A stretch of DNA of 60,554 nt from Gnetum montanum (Eukaryota > Streptophyta > Gnetopsida > Gnetales > Gnetaceae), in the NCBI GenBank assembly GCA_015680685.1, contig MNCI01022092.1, positions 421,233-481,786 on the forward strand, given 5' to 3'. A program made the translations under genes and the position numbers. Shown here piece after piece: positions 32,669 through 44,994 of this stretch (position 1 is its first letter; each line of letters starts with the position of its first letter). The notes under the pieces were generated by a model. The model did no database searches and was not told the DNA's origin. It saw only the letters and a list, made by a program, of their open reading frames with translations.

Positions 32669-33170
32669 CACTTTATTGCCCAATGATCATGACACTATGC
32701 TTGTTAAAGCCCTTGCCTAAATTCCAAGACCCTGGTGAAGCAAGAGGGTCTTAAAATTTTATGGTGTTTCACACTTGTAGGTAAGTTTTTAATCATTCTT
32801 TCCATATGTCATTCTAAGAGATTATGGACTCTTTGGTTTTTAGGTCTATCAGGGCATTCAAGGCATGAGCCTTCTTTGGGGTGGATCCACTAGCATTCCT
32901 TTTTGGTGCAATTGTTAGGCTCTTTCCCTTCAACATTTCTCGGAATCAACTATTTGTCATTCATCCCATCAATGACATTCATTTTTTCTTTTGTTTTATT
33001 AGCTTCACTATTGTTTTTTCTCATATCCTTCTTGTTCTTTAAAAGTTTTCCACCCCATTACTACTGGATGTTTGTTCTTAGTCATGGGGGTCCTATCACA
33101 AATTTTTCCATTCCATAATTATCTCAGCCCTACACCTTGGGTAGTTATTAGTCATAAGCCTCTCACCCAG
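32669..33170 (+). other. Element A sequence between insertions E and B
   Basis: This 0.5-kb piece belongs to element A's region after pol. It starts with the CACTT copy flanking E (32669-32673) and ends with CCCAG flanking B (33166-33170). It is T-rich and non-coding. One 71-codon open frame is hydrophobic and looks incidental. Confidence 0.6.
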
Positions 33171-34066
33171 TGATGAAGTGCTTATTAGTCGATGTGTCGA
33201 CTAGGCTACATATACGAAGCTCCGTATAAGCGGCCACGTTGACGTGGCCTTGTCGATGCATCTATCCATGCATTTATGTGGTCTCATTTATGTAAAGTCT
33301 ATTCTAGCTATAAATAAGTGTGCTTCCACCAAACTTAGACATCTTTTTAAGTAGTTGTAGGTAGACTCTTGCAGTTTTTTCCTGCAAGAGTTAGAATATT
33401 TTTCAAGTGCCCGCAATAGGTGTGAGAAAGGTGTCCGGCTCTTTATTCGAGTGCTAATGTACCTGAGCCCATTGGCGTGACTGACAATAAAGACAAGCTT
33501 TCTAAGAATTCCTTGCAACATTTGGATTTAATCATTTAAGCATTTAATAGTTTAATATTTTCATGATTTAATAATTCCTTAAGTTTTCATCGTCATCACG
33601 TTATCGTACTTTCCCTTTTATATTTTGTAAAAACCGTAAGTACGACCATCTCGAACATAAACCCAATACTTGGCAACCTAGTGATGCTTAATGTATGGTA
33701 ACCCAGCAGTGGTTAGGGGATGCTTAGGATGTGCATGAAAGATGGAACTGGATACTTATACTAGGAAGAGATAGGTGATAGAATAGAAGAATTATAGATT
33801 AAGTAAAATTTCAATTTTGACATTTCAAGAATTAGATTCTAGAAGATAAAGAGAAAAGAAATAAAAATCATTTACCTCAATGTCACTTAACCATTACATT
33901 AGAACATCACAAGTGAGGTTGGGAAGACAACGACTGTTTTAACACAAGGTTTTGCTAGCTAGAGTTTGGTGTATGCAAGTGCTTACAGTCTACGGAATTT
34001 GACCAAGTTGCATGTGAACACCTGTGATTCATATGATTGGGCATAGGGGTACCTTGCTGCTCATCA
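33171..34066 (+). repeat. Element B 5' LTR
   Basis: It starts TGATGAAGTG and ends CTGCTCATCA and has the same length as 43601-44496. The TATA box is at 33309-33316. The U3 start holds palindromic GTCGATG/CATCGAC and GGCCACGTTGACGTGGCC motifs. Confidence 0.92.
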
Positions 34067-34085
34067 TTGGCATCGTTGCTGGGGA
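34067..34085 (+). promoter_or_regulatory. Element B primer-binding site (tRNA-Asp type)
   Basis: TGGCATCGTTGCTGGGGA starts at 34068. It differs from the tRNA-Asp complement by transitions only. Confidence 0.8.
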
Positions 34086-34230
34086 CTGTTAGTCTTACAT
34101 GCGCTATCTAACCTTAGTAAAATTATCATTCACTTCGTTGGAATGGATCTAGGATAGTAAAATCTATGAATGCTAGGTGGTCTAAGTAAAGAGTAAGGTA
34201 CACCAATTAGTGGATTATCTAACATCCAAA

Positions 34231-36300
34231 ATGTCTTCTTCTCACAGTCAAGATGGATCCAACCCACTGATGCCATAGGAATGTTGAGTGGTATACACAC
34301 ATCCAGATGAATATGTTCCCGACATCACCTTTATCCTACATTAGGATGAGCATTTGCACTGGTGGGACATGGAGGGTAACATAATATTACCTCCTGACCG
34401 ATTGGCTCTTGGAATGTTGTTTAATAATCTTACTAGACTGGGCATTTAGGACCATGGTATGGAATACGTCATGGAGGACCATGACTACTGGGACTATTGT
34501 CCAACTGAGGCACAACATGTACGAGACCGATAGTAGGTAGAACGACATGAACACATGAAGGAGAAATAGTTTAGTAACCTCTTATTCTTACAAGAACTAC
34601 ATAACAATGAGGAACCTATCTTTCATGATTCCCATTCAGTCAAACCTCCTTCAATGCATCAAATCATTCAGTCCATCATTTAAAGCAAGCAATCAAGTGA
34701 TCGGGACCCCTAGGAGGAAGGAGAGTCATGCAGGAAAGATCATCACAAAAGTAAGGATGGACGTGAAGATTAGGGTCATCATCAGAGTATAGGAGGAGAT
34801 TGACACCAGGGTGGTGGTGATTCCCCTCCCTCTTCTCCAGCCTCTCACTCCACTCTATCTTCACCCGGTTTTGATTTCGATTGTGATCATGGTAGAAAGG
34901 ATCGGGGTGATGGTGATCGCAAGGGCTGAAGGGAATGACGTGAGGAAGGCTATGACCAATCACCTGAGTCTCACCATCAAGAAAGGAGAGGCGGCTAAAA
35001 TTGTCACAGACATCATGACCATTAGTAGGACTATGACTTGGATGAACCACTATTGGCTACTCGAAGTATGTTGAATATCTCTAAGGCAGTTCAAATACCC
35101 AGTAGGCACTTGAAGGATAGTCAGATCAAGTGCATTGACATGAACAACATCCCTAAATTTGAAAGGAGATATAATTGTAATCCATAGACTCACTTACAAG
35201 AATTTCATGATGCTTGCACCTTGTAGAACATAGATAATGATTGGTAAAAAATTAAGCTATTTCCCTGCACACTCATCAAAAAAGTCGAAAGCTGGTACCA
35301 ATCTTTGGAGCTGGAATCAATCAGGAGATGGAGTACGATGCTAGAAATTTTTAATGACAAGTATCAAACCTACTCCAGAGTGGCTAACCTGAGATGATAG
35401 ATCTACGAATGGAAGCAAGGTGGTCATGAGCCCTTGGATGCAGCCATGAGTAGATACTAATCATTATTACATCGATGCCCTGGTCATGGATACTCTTAGC
35501 AGGCATAGCTCTACCATATCATTGATGGGATTTGCTTTGAAACAAGAAAGACCCTTGGTGTGTATGCCCAAGGATGACTATCGGAGCTAAGGGCCCATCA
35601 ACTATAGCGCTGAATTGAGCAAGTGGGTAAAGAAGAGGGGGAACTAAGAAAGAAGGAAAGTGTAGAAGAGTATAATTGGGATCCCTCCATCTGAAAGAGG
35701 GAAGTCTAATTTTGTGAAGATGAGGAAGAATCACCACTAGATGGAGCGGTGAATCATAAAACCTTGCCCCTACAATAATTTGCTTCTGAAATATTGGTCA
35801 AGGTTAATAAGATGTGGGACTCTTTGGACAAAAAATTTCAAAGTGTTCTGAAAATCATAGAGGATTCCAAAGAGCAAAGTAATAATCATGATCAACGTAG
35901 GAGAAAGGAAGCTGAACATGCCTAGCATAAAGGTAAGGGCAAAGTTACTGTAGCAGAATAGGTTGTAGACCTTGATACAAAAAATGATGATGAGTGTGAC
36001 ATATGCCAATACAAACATCCTAAGGGGTGTTGTCCTGTGGTGTTAGATCTACAAGAGTCTGGGGTGTATGCATTGAATCCTCGCTTGGCAAAGAGGCAAA
36101 CACCCTGAAGATTGCCTTATCTACAAGGAAATCCTAGGTAGTCCCACTAATAACAAGGTTATTATCCAAGTGGAGGATCGTCGCAACCTTATGAATATTT
36201 CTAGCAATGGTAGCATCCACGATCATGGGGGATGCCACCTCCAAGGCAGTAGTACCCTTATCGGTAGCCAGATCCTTATGGGTACTATGTTCAGCAATTA
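34231..36300 (+). pseudogene. Element B gag
   Basis: It starts at ATG 34231 (MSSSHSQDGS). The N-terminal part aligns with A and C (DMEGNIILPPDR). After a PPSSPASHST-like low-complexity tract the gag core is recognisable from about 35150 (LQEFHDACTL, ESWYQSLELES). A basic segment precedes the zinc motif CDICQYKHPKGCC (about 35998-36036). The tail is rich in Pro, Gln and Tyr. It has more than a dozen in-frame stops and several frame changes. Confidence 0.78.
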
Positions 36301-36810
36301 GTCTCCCTACGGGACTCTTCTAGTCACACAAATTTTTAGAATCATTAATACCCCCTGGAATACTTCCAAACATAGTCTCCATCACCTAGGGGGAAGAATC
36401 CACATCTCTACTATCTTCCATCACCTTCTCCTGTCGTCCCTACTCATGAACACCCCACTCAACTACCGCCTGCTCCACCTATGTAGGGGGAAATACCACC
36501 ATAGCACAACAACATAACACTACGAGGGCTATTAACTTACAAACAACTTCTTAGCCGAGTTGACCAGAAGTGAAACCATGGAAACATCCCTTATTCTGGC
36601 CTAATAACCCAAACATACCCTCACACACACCTGTGGCTAGTGTCTCTGAACCTCCAATCGCCTCCACCATCCAACCCTTCGAGTAGCCTTCAAACCAAAC
36701 ACCTCTTGATGTATAGAATATCATGTTAACACATTGTGATAGATTGGATAAAGGCAGGCCATCTTCCTTGAAAATTAACTAATCCAGGAAGGCCCCTCAT
36801 CTATCTTCAA
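36301..36810 (+). other. Element B gag-protease linker
   Basis: Proline-rich, decayed coding linker between the zinc motif tail and the protease. No separate gene is present. Confidence 0.5.
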
Positions 36811-37125
36811 GTGGCAGGAAATGAGCCATGTAAAGCTCTTCTGGATTCAGGTTCAGGAGTCAACTTGATTTCACATGACATGTACAAAACTTGGAACTTG
36901 ACCCCATTAAAGAAGAGTAACATTCAGCTTGAGCTAGCAGACCAATCCATTACTGTTTCCTTAGGATTGGTAGAAGACATTATGACCACCGTTTGTGGGT
37001 GGTTCTATCCTACTGACTTCCTGGTCATTCGTGTTGAGAATTGCAAGGGGAATTTTCCAATAATAATGGGAAGAGCTTGGCTTAGCATAGTGGATGCAAG
37101 GTTAGGACTTCGATCTTTTCCTTGA
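36811..37125 (+). pseudogene. Element B aspartic protease domain
   Basis: The frame MAGNEPCKALLDSGSGVNLI carries the intact D-S-G active-site triad at residues 12-14. It continues LKKSNIQLELADQS, WFYPTDFLV and IIMGRAWL (flap end, about 37060-37085), so this is the best-preserved protease of the three Athila-like copies. The Met is probably internal to a longer polyprotein. The frame is lost at about 37122. Confidence 0.82.
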
Positions 37126-37389
37126 AATTTCAAAAGAAAATCCTTTTGGAAAGATTGAGAAGAAGCACATTCCATGCATTGCGTATAGTGACTTCGGGTG
37201 CAATTGTGTGAGAAAATTGTGATATGCTAAGCGAACATCTATTCAAGCATGCAATTAGTGTGTCAAAGAATCACAAGTTCAATGATGCTTGTACGTAGCA
37301 GCCACAAATCAAGAAGGCACCCAGTGGCTGACTACTAACTCTAACAGTAGCACTTTATGCATGGAACCATCTGAGGGGCTTGTATGTGC

Positions 37390-38980
37390 CTATGTTGAGA
37401 GCATGGATGATTTGGAAAAGGTCCATAAAAAAGTATCCATTGTTGATGATCGTGATGATTGAGGAAACTTATAGATCCTTAAAATTTTTAAACAAGAGCC
37501 CTTGGAACTCAAATCCTTACCGGCCAATTTAGAATATGCATTTTTGAAGAATGGTAAGTCGGTAATTATCAATGCCACCCTTGCTCCTGAACAAAAGTAG
37601 AAGTTGCTGAAGGTGGTGAACAAATGAGAGGCCAATTTTGCATGGTCATACCTTGAATTAACAAGAGTTAATCCTAGGGTATGCTAACATCACATTTATA
37701 TCAACCCCTCCATGAAGCCATGGCGATAGCCACAAATGCAGTTGAACCCCAAACTAAAGAAAGTGGTCAAGGATGAAATCGAGCAGTTGCTGAAAGCGAG
37801 GTTCATCTATTCCATTGTAGATAGCAAATGGGTTAGCCCACTTATTATTGTGCCAAAGAAGGGTGGAAAATGGAGGGTCTATATAGATTTCTAATTGCTA
37901 AACATGGCTACCTTCAAGGATCAGTTCCTGCTCCCATTTGTGGACTAAGTGTTGGATACCATTACTGGGCATTGTTATTATAACCTTTTGGATGATTATA
38001 GTGGCCATAACCAAATCCAAATCACACTCAAAGACCAGGCCAAGACAACATTTACAAGTACATGGGGAACTTTTGCATATAAGAAGATGCCCTTTTGGCC
38101 TGTGTAATGCGCCTGCAACTTTCCAACACCTTGTCCTTAGCATCTTCTAGCAACAAATTGGCAATGGGGTAGAAGTCTTTATGGATGACTTCTCTACCTA
38201 TGGAGCAACCTTCGAACAAGCCTTGTACTACCTTGAGAAAGTTCTTAAAAGATTTGTGGAAACTAATCTAAGGCTCAACTGGAAAGAGAGCCACTTAATG
38301 GTCCAAGATGGTACTATTCTAGGGCATTGCATTTCACAAGCAGGGATTAGTGTAGATCCTGAAAAAATTAGGGTCATCCAAGGAATCACCGGTTAAACAA
38401 GCACTGTAAAAGATGTTTAGTCATTCCTTGGCCACACTGGTTACTACTGACGCTTCATCAAAAATTTCTCAAAGATCGCCAAGCCATTGGTGGAACTTGC
38501 AAAGAAAGATGCTTCATTTTTTTGGACCACAGAATGTGAATCTGCATTCCAAACACTTAAACAGAAACTCATAGAAACCCCAATTCTATGGGCACCCGAT
38601 TGGTCTAGACCCTTCCACATTATGATGGATGCATCCAACTATGCATTGGGAGCCATGCTTACATAGTGGGATAACCAGAAATGTGCATACTATATCCACT
38701 ATGCTAGCCGCAGCATTGTGGGTGCTTAGCTCAACTACATCACCACTAAGAAGGAATTAATGGTAGTGGTGTTTTCCTTGGATAAATTTTGACACTATGT
38801 GCTTGGGTATAAGGTGTTTGTACATATTGACCATAGTGCCATCTAGTTTCTGATGAATAAACCAACGGTGAGCCCCCGTATCATACGATGGCTTGTGATT
38901 CTTAAGGAATTTGACCTCACTATGGTAGACAGGAAGGGAACTGAGTATGTGTTTGCTAACCACTTATCTCAGTTGCGATG
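37390..38980 (+). pseudogene. Element B reverse transcriptase and RNase H
   Basis: The domain runs from LPANLEYAFLKNGKSVIINA (about 37518) through VPKKGGKWRVYIDF and LLDDYSGHNQIQI-type sequence to VEVFMDDFSTYG (MDD box, about 38170-38205). An extra T in CCCTTTTGGCC near 38093 shifts the frame. RNase H follows with IMMDASNYALGAML (about 38620-38660) and TKKELMVVVFSLDKF. Many stops are at former Gln or Trp codons. Confidence 0.85.
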
Positions 38981-39430
38981 GGATAACATAGAAGAGGAGG
39001 AGCCACTCTTCAACTAATTTCCAGATGAACTCCACTTCGTTGGAGCAATCGATAAGAAGATGCCCCAAGAATCACCTTGGTTCAGCCACATTCTCACCTA
39101 TCTCACAACCCAAGAATTGCCAAAGGAGTGGCACCATCGGCAAAAATAACAGTTTCTCCATAAGGCTAAGTGCTTCATGGAAATCAACGGACACCTTTAT
39201 AAGGTGTGTGCGAACGGCTTAGTTCGATGTTGCATCCCTAATGATGATACACTACACATCCTTCAAGATGCTCATGAGGGCCCTTGTGGGGGCCACTATG
39301 CTAGATGACGCACAACCATTAAGATCCTACTTGCAAGATATTACTGGCCTACACTCTTTAGGGATGCACAATGGTTCACCCGCTCCTATGAATGATGTCA
39401 GAGAGATGGTGGAATGATTGCATGACTAGA
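38981..39430 (+). pseudogene. Element B integrase N-terminus, core deleted
   Basis: The segment with FMEINGHLYKVC (about 39170-39210) and DAHEGPCGGHYA (about 39265-39300) is the region before and within the integrase zinc domain. After the GGMI motif near 39420 the sequence passes into non-coding DNA. The whole catalytic core and C-terminal domain present in A and C are missing. Confidence 0.82.
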
Positions 39431-40453
39431 GGTCCCTCAAGTTTGTCGTCACGAATTTCTTACCACTCCAAGTCCTCACATACTTGGAAGCTCCTTGGCA
39501 ATTTGGCCTTGCATGGTGTGGTCCTCATTGCCAAAACACAAAAAAAACATGAGGATTCAAAGCACACCCCTTGGTCAAATGCATGAAAAAATGCATGGGT
39601 CTTTTCATGGTGTGATTCCTGTAAAAATAAAAATAAAACTAATAAAAATATATAGGAATTCAAATCACACCCCTTAGACCATCTCTAACGGGCCACAAGC
39701 ACTAGTTATGGAACTTGCTTCATCCCCTCTAACTTTGTCCCATTTTCACTTCCTTTCTCTTATGCCTATTGGAGTGGTGGTTCTTTGTGAGTGCATTCTT
39801 GTACTGTTGGGGGTGGACGAGTCTTCGCAAGTTGCTATGATGTCACTGTATATGGTTGGTTTTGGGTTTGAACTAAGGATGGGTCCTATCGTGTCACTTA
39901 ACCACAAACTTCACATGGGGTTTCATGTGACCAATAATTGGAATTCCATTTCCCACTCCTCTCTCTTCACCCATTTCTCTCCATGACTCACCTCACTGCT
40001 AGTCTTATGTTTTGATGATCTATTGTAATTTACGTGAACTCCTAATGCTTCAGCAGGATTTCATGCATGTGAGTATTAGCTCGTGGACACCTTTCGTTGA
40101 CTCTAGGGCCCACAGACTCCGATTTTGACAATATGCAAGGGCTACTAAGGCTACTACCTGCTATGGGGAGGACCCACTTGCATATCCCTTGGTTTTGTTT
40201 ATTAGTCTCCTATCCTTTGGATATTATTGGTTGATTGTTTCTACACTAACCATTGCACACATTCTTCTTCGCATAGTTCTATCTTATGACATTCTCCAAT
40301 CTTTGACTCTTTTTCTAAGGCTAGTTACCTTCCTCTCTCTATGAACCAAGTCCTTGGTCTCTCAGCTCTCCAACCATCCCAATTTTGTGTTCCAATTCAT
40401 CGTTTCAGGCTTTTTCTTCCTTGGTTAACACTGGTCAACATTTTTAGCATCCT
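39431..40453 (+). repeat. Conserved post-integrase spacer of element B
   Basis: The part 39490-40020 aligns with the spacers of A (11690-12208) and C (48400-48840, minus), including GCATGGTGTGGTCCTCAT and ACAAGCACTAGTTATG. It contains two tandem variants of the GCATGGTGTG...CACACCCCTTAGAC block. From 40021 to 40453 it is unique CT-rich non-coding sequence. Confidence 0.7.
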
Positions 40454-40545
40454 GCATTGACTAGGCCTTGTATATGTAGCCCCCTACTTATACGCAGCCT
40501 TGTATATGCAGCCCCATCGATGCAGTGCAAAAAAATCTATATATA
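40454..40545 (+). promoter_or_regulatory. LTR-like internal promoter of element B extra ORF
   Basis: The sequence from 40454 (GCATTGACTAGGCC, later AGCCCCATCGATGCA) closely follows the U3 start of B's own LTR at 43624-43694 (GCATCGACTAGGCC, later GGCCCCATCAATGCA). It is followed by a TATA box TATATATA at 40538-40545. It lies about 400 bp upstream of the extra ORF's ATG. Element C has an equivalent segment and TATA box at 47912-47985. The promoter role is inference. Confidence 0.6.
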
Positions 40546-40691
40546 CCACCGTTGCTCTAGAAATTTTATCCATTTTTGCCTACAAGTTGGGGGAGTTTTT
40601 CCATTTTTTCTACCTCATTTCTTCTTCCCAAGCACTTACATTTTCTACCCCGAGTCTTAATCAACCTATTATTTCCTTCTTTCACAACCGA

Positions 40692-40737
40692 NNNNNNNNN
40701 NNNNNNNNNNNNNNNNNNNNNNNNNNNNNNNNNNNNN
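40692..40737. other. Assembly gap of 46 Ns
   Basis: Forty-six Ns in the leader between the internal promoter and the extra ORF of element B. True length is unknown. Confidence 0.95.
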
Positions 40738-40943
40738 TTAACACCTCTTAAGGGAAGGAACAAAAACAACAGTTTAAATTACAACTCATGCCTTATTATT
40801 TTTTTCTAACTCATCAACTATACTTCGGAAAATCTAATGGGATGCATGTGCCAGTATCATAACTTGGTCAAAATGAGAAGGTTTATGAGGGCCATTTCGA
40901 GCAACTTGTGCATATTTTAATTCATGGTTATGCTTGATTGTAG

Positions 40944-43452
40944 ATGGCACCCAAATCAAGGCATCCAAGGGGAGAAGGACCGTCCCAACCAAGGGACAAG
41001 CGACCAAGAACGGGAAGAGGACAAGGTGTGCGACATCCAGAGCACGTGGAGGGCTCACATGCAATTGTCCCCCTCTGCGAAGGACCTAATGTGGAATTTG
41101 TTCATCAGATTCCTAAAGAGGAGATCCCCAGCAAATAGTTGCAAGGGGATGAGACTTCGGTGGTAGCGCCATGGCTTGAGGTTACCTTGACCCAGGCATG
41201 TCTTGATGCTATTAAGCTGAGGGAGGTGCAACGAATGGTCTTGCAAGAGTTGAACTTCGGACCATTTCTAGAGAATGCACCAGAAGAAGTGAAGATCTAA
41301 TTGCAAAGCTCTCCTATGTAGCCAATTACCACATTCAGTAGTGAATGGTACCTAGGAGAGACTTACCTCTTTTGGACGAATCGAAAATCGAGGTCCAGAG
41401 TAAGAATCAAAACATTTATGTCTCTTACTTTGCGGATACAATTTCACAAGCTCTAGGGTTGCCAGAGCCGGAGCTGATGTGATGAATATTCTTAAACAAG
41501 CAGATCCTGAGGTAAAAGGGGAGTGGATCAGGTGATGCTATGGGGTAGATTGCAAGAAGTCTGACACTTTAACCACCGCAAAGAGGGTATATTCAAAAAT
41601 TGTGTCTTACCATTTGAATCCAATGGTAAGACCTAGCAAGATCACTACCATCTCTACTCGTGCATGTGTATCTTTAAGTGGAAAATTCCTAATTAGCCTT
41701 CCAAAATTTTTGTTTCTAGAGATTGAGAAAAAATTCGCTGAAAGTGAATGTGGAATGCGGGCTCTACCCTTTCCCTGCTTAATCAAAAAATTATGCAAAT
41801 GGGTAGGGATAGCACGATACACCAATGACACACTTCGGCACACCTCGATTGCCTCATGGCAGGATATGATGAAGGATAATACTTCGGCCACCACATGACT
41901 AGAGGAAGAGCAACAACCACCTCCATCACCTGCACAAACAACAAGGTCAACCTTGCAAACAATTGTAGAACACATACGTGAAATCTAACAATCACTCTTG
42001 TGCCAACAAGAGAAATATATAGGAATTGGTGGAGGGGAAGACCCTTCAGTCTATCACCCTACGATGAGCCATCTAGAGCAAGTGCCGTGATCAGTGAGTC
42101 TACTAGAGGGAGCAGGGCCAATTTTTTTTGTCACTCGGGCACAAGTACTTGTAAGAACTAATCCTAGTGTTCAAGAAGTAATGGTCTCCACCCAACAATT
42201 ATTTCCTAAAATTTCAGGAAATGCTGCTACTTTTTCAGTATGCTTGGAGGATGGAGAGGGGGTGACTATCCTAGTGATGTAGCACCAGGGATAAGAAATT
42301 ATGGCTGAAGTGGGTGCTGACATGATTGCTACAACCCTTAATGGATCGACAACGCCTGTACTAAATATACATGGACTTGAAGATGTACAGAAATCTACAG
42401 GAACTTCACGTAGCAGGATCAATGCAGCCCAACATGAGGAATTGTTGGACCAACTTGTGGGAACTGAGCAATTGCTTCCAGATGTCTTTGATCTTCTGGA
42501 TAACGTTACTACAACCCAGTCAGAGTTGTCCTCAGTAAGGGAAAAGTGTCTCATCTTGGAGGGGCAACTTGAAGTAGCTCAAGCAAATTGTCAATGCTTA
42601 GCAAGAGAAGTTGCCCAATTAAGCGCCCAACTTGCTTATCCAACTCTTCTTAACTATGAACTCACCAAAGATGAAGATTTTCAATAGCTTCAAACCAAAC
42701 TTCAGATGGTGGAGGATGAGTGAGAGGTGGTGATCTTTGACAAGTCCTGGATAGATGCTCATGCATACCATCTAAACAAGGATTTGGTGGAGTTTCACTA
42801 GGAGAATGTCAAGTTGACCATGGAAGTTCATCGCCTGTGTAATGTTGGTGTTAAAAATCAACACATGAAAGACTTCATCCACCAACAATAGGAGGAGCTA
42901 GCTAGGGTGAACACTAATGTGAGGAGACTAGCTGCTAAAAATCGTAATCTGTCTATGGAGGAAGTTTAGGCCTTGTGACAAAAATAAACTATTGAAATTG
43001 CCACTTGGAAAAATGACGTCCTTATGTTTGAAAAAGTTAAAAATCACTATAGGGACCAAGTGGGATTATAGAAAGAAGTAAATGAAAAAGAGATTCAGGT
43101 CGCAAAGGCCAAATTGAACCAAGTTCTCTAGCAACTCCGAAAAGGAGACGATGTGTGGCAATACATCTTCAGTGGATTAAACGCCTACAACTAAGTCAAG
43201 ATTCACCTCAAGATGCTGCAAATCGAAGAAATGAAAAAATACATAGAGTTGGCCAACCTCCGTTATGCAAACCTAGCTATGCTAATAGCTGGAAGGTCAT
43301 GGTTTGACCTAGAGAAACAAGTGGCCACTTCGTATTCTTTATACAAGGGTGAGTTCCAAGTGCATAAAGCAATGAAACAAAAGTTGGAAACAAAAAATAC
43401 GAAACTTGAGGTTCTTTGTTCAATTTTATCTCTGAAAACCACCATTTTGTAA
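40944..43452 (+). pseudogene. Element B extra ORF: plant-transposon-type domain plus coiled coil
   Basis: The frame starts at ATG 40944 directly after TTGATTGTAG, a splice-acceptor-like AG|ATGG. The N-terminus is basic (MAPKSRHPRGEG, KRPRTGRGQG). A central domain at 41602-41895 (PFPCLIKKLCKWVGIARY) resembles the 'putative plant transposon protein' found with Athila-type elements. A Pro/Gln-rich linker follows, and from about 42300 a long coiled coil (EELLDQLVGTEQLLPDVFDL, later EEMKKYIELANLRYANLAM) to the stop at 43452. It has a frame change before 41602 and around 20 stops, mostly TAG. About 835 codons. It occupies the env-like position, but I see no membrane segment. Element C has the same ORF. 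Confidence 0.75.
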
Positions 43453-43589
43453 TTCATTCTTCTCTGTACACTTAGGCACTTGGTGCGTCAGTAAAGTCAG
43501 TGTCTTTGTAGATGTGTTTTGTCATGTGTGTTGTAATAACATCATACCTTCCAAATTGTAATAAAACTCAAGGAAAAGTTTTCACTCAG

Positions 43590-43600
43590 TCGTGGGGGTA
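43590..43600 (+). promoter_or_regulatory. Element B polypurine tract
   Basis: TCGTGGGGGTA precedes the 3' LTR and matches the element A tract at 44984-44994. Confidence 0.8.
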
Positions 43601-44496
43601 TGATAAATTGCTCATCAGTTGATGCATCGACTAGGCCACATATACAAAGTCCCATATACACGGCCATGTTGATGTGGCCCCATCAATGCATCTGTCCATG
43701 TGTTTACATGGCCTCATTTATGCAAAGTCTATTTTAGATATAAATAAGTGTGCTTCCACCATACTTAGGCATCCTTTTGAGTAGTTGTAGCCAGACTATT
43801 GCAGTTTGTTCCTGCAAGAGTTAGAATATTTTCCAAGTGCCCATAGCAGGTGTGAGAAAGGTGTTTGACTCTTTATTTGAGCGCTAATGTACCTGAGCCT
43901 ATTAGCATGACTGGCAATAAAGATGAGCTTTTTAAGAATTCCTTGCAACATTTGGATTTAATCATTTAAGAATTTAATAGTTTAATATTTGCAAGCTTTA
44001 ATAATTTCTTAATTTTTCATCGTCATCACTTTATCGTTCTTTCTCTTTTATATTTTGTAAAAACCATAAGTACAACCATCTCGAACATAAACCCAATACT
44101 TGGCAACCTAGTGACGCTTAACATCTGGTAAGTTAGAAGTGGTCAAGGGATGCTCACGATGTGCACGGAATATGGAAATGGATACTTATGCTAGGAAGAG
44201 ATAAGAGATAGAATAGAATAATTATAGATTAAGCGACATTTCATTTCTTACATTTTAAGAATTGGATTCTAGAAGATAAAGAGAAAAGCAATAAAAATCA
44301 TTTGCCTCAATCTCATTTAACCATCACATTAGAATACCACAAGTGAGGTTGGGAAGACAACGACTATTATAACACAAGGTTTTGATGGATAGAGTTTGGT
44401 GTATGCAAGTGCTTATAGTCTACGAAATTCTACTGAGTCATGTGTGAACGCTCGTGATTCGTATGGTTGGGCGTAGGGCTATCTCACCACTCATCA
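43601..44496 (+). repeat. Element B 3' LTR
   Basis: It starts TGATAAATTG and ends CACTCATCA, with a TATA box at 43739-43746. Alignment with the 5' LTR shows mostly transition differences and no net length change. Confidence 0.92.
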
Positions 44497-44501
44497 CCCA
44501 A

Positions 44502-44994
44502 CATCTACCATACCCACAACCTAGCCAATGTGCTTTATATTTGAGGCAAGGTATTAGCTGCATTAGGTTTAATCTACCCTTGCTAATTTGTGAGTGTGTT
44601 GTGTGTGTAGATGGTGATTACACAAATAATGGATTGGGATAAGAGGGAGCACTTAGGATGGACTGGAGCTAGAGTGTTTACGCAAGGAACAAGTTTGGAC
44701 ATGTAGCTATGGATGAACAATGGGTTGCACAATTTTGACATTGGTAGCAATGCACCTCATTCTCTGTCTCTCTCTCTCCAAGTTGTCAAATGAGGGTTTG
44801 GATGTCATATATGTACAGTGTTCACCACAATGGGCATGAACACCAATGCTATAATATATTTGTTGATCCATTCCCTAGGCACTCTGAGTCTGTCATTCCA
44901 TGTCATCGTCAATTGTCATTTAGTCAATAATTTCATACCTTTCCAATATTTTTTAAGGAACTTGAGGATGAATTTTTATTCAATCGTGGGGGTA
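44502..44994 (+). other. Element A tail: leader remnant, deletion of the extra ORF, polypurine tract
   Basis: At 44601-44614 TGTGTGTGTAG|ATGG recalls the AG|ATGG acceptor-start junction of element B's extra ORF. The following ~330 bp do not encode the extra protein, so that ORF is deleted or replaced here. The last ~60 bp (TACCTTTCCAATATTT... to CGTGGGGGTA at 44994) align with the end of B and include the polypurine tract. Confidence 0.6.

Larger units (their letters stand above)
33171..44496 (+). mobile_element. Element B: Athila-like retrotransposon inserted in element A
   Basis: B is 11.3 kb long with two LTRs of exactly 896 bp. Target duplications are CCCAG (33166-33170) and CCCAA (44497-44501), one transition apart. 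Order: LTR, tRNA-Asp-type primer site, gag, protease, reverse transcriptase, RNase H, truncated integrase, spacer, internal promoter-like segment, 46-bp gap, extra ORF, polypurine tract, LTR. It is the most complete source for the family's extra ORF. The integrase core is deleted. Confidence 0.92.

Noticed and set aside
40944-43452. Extra ORF as a true envelope gene
   Set aside because: It has the env-like position but shows a plant-transposon-type domain and a long coiled coil, with no signal peptide or membrane segment visible.
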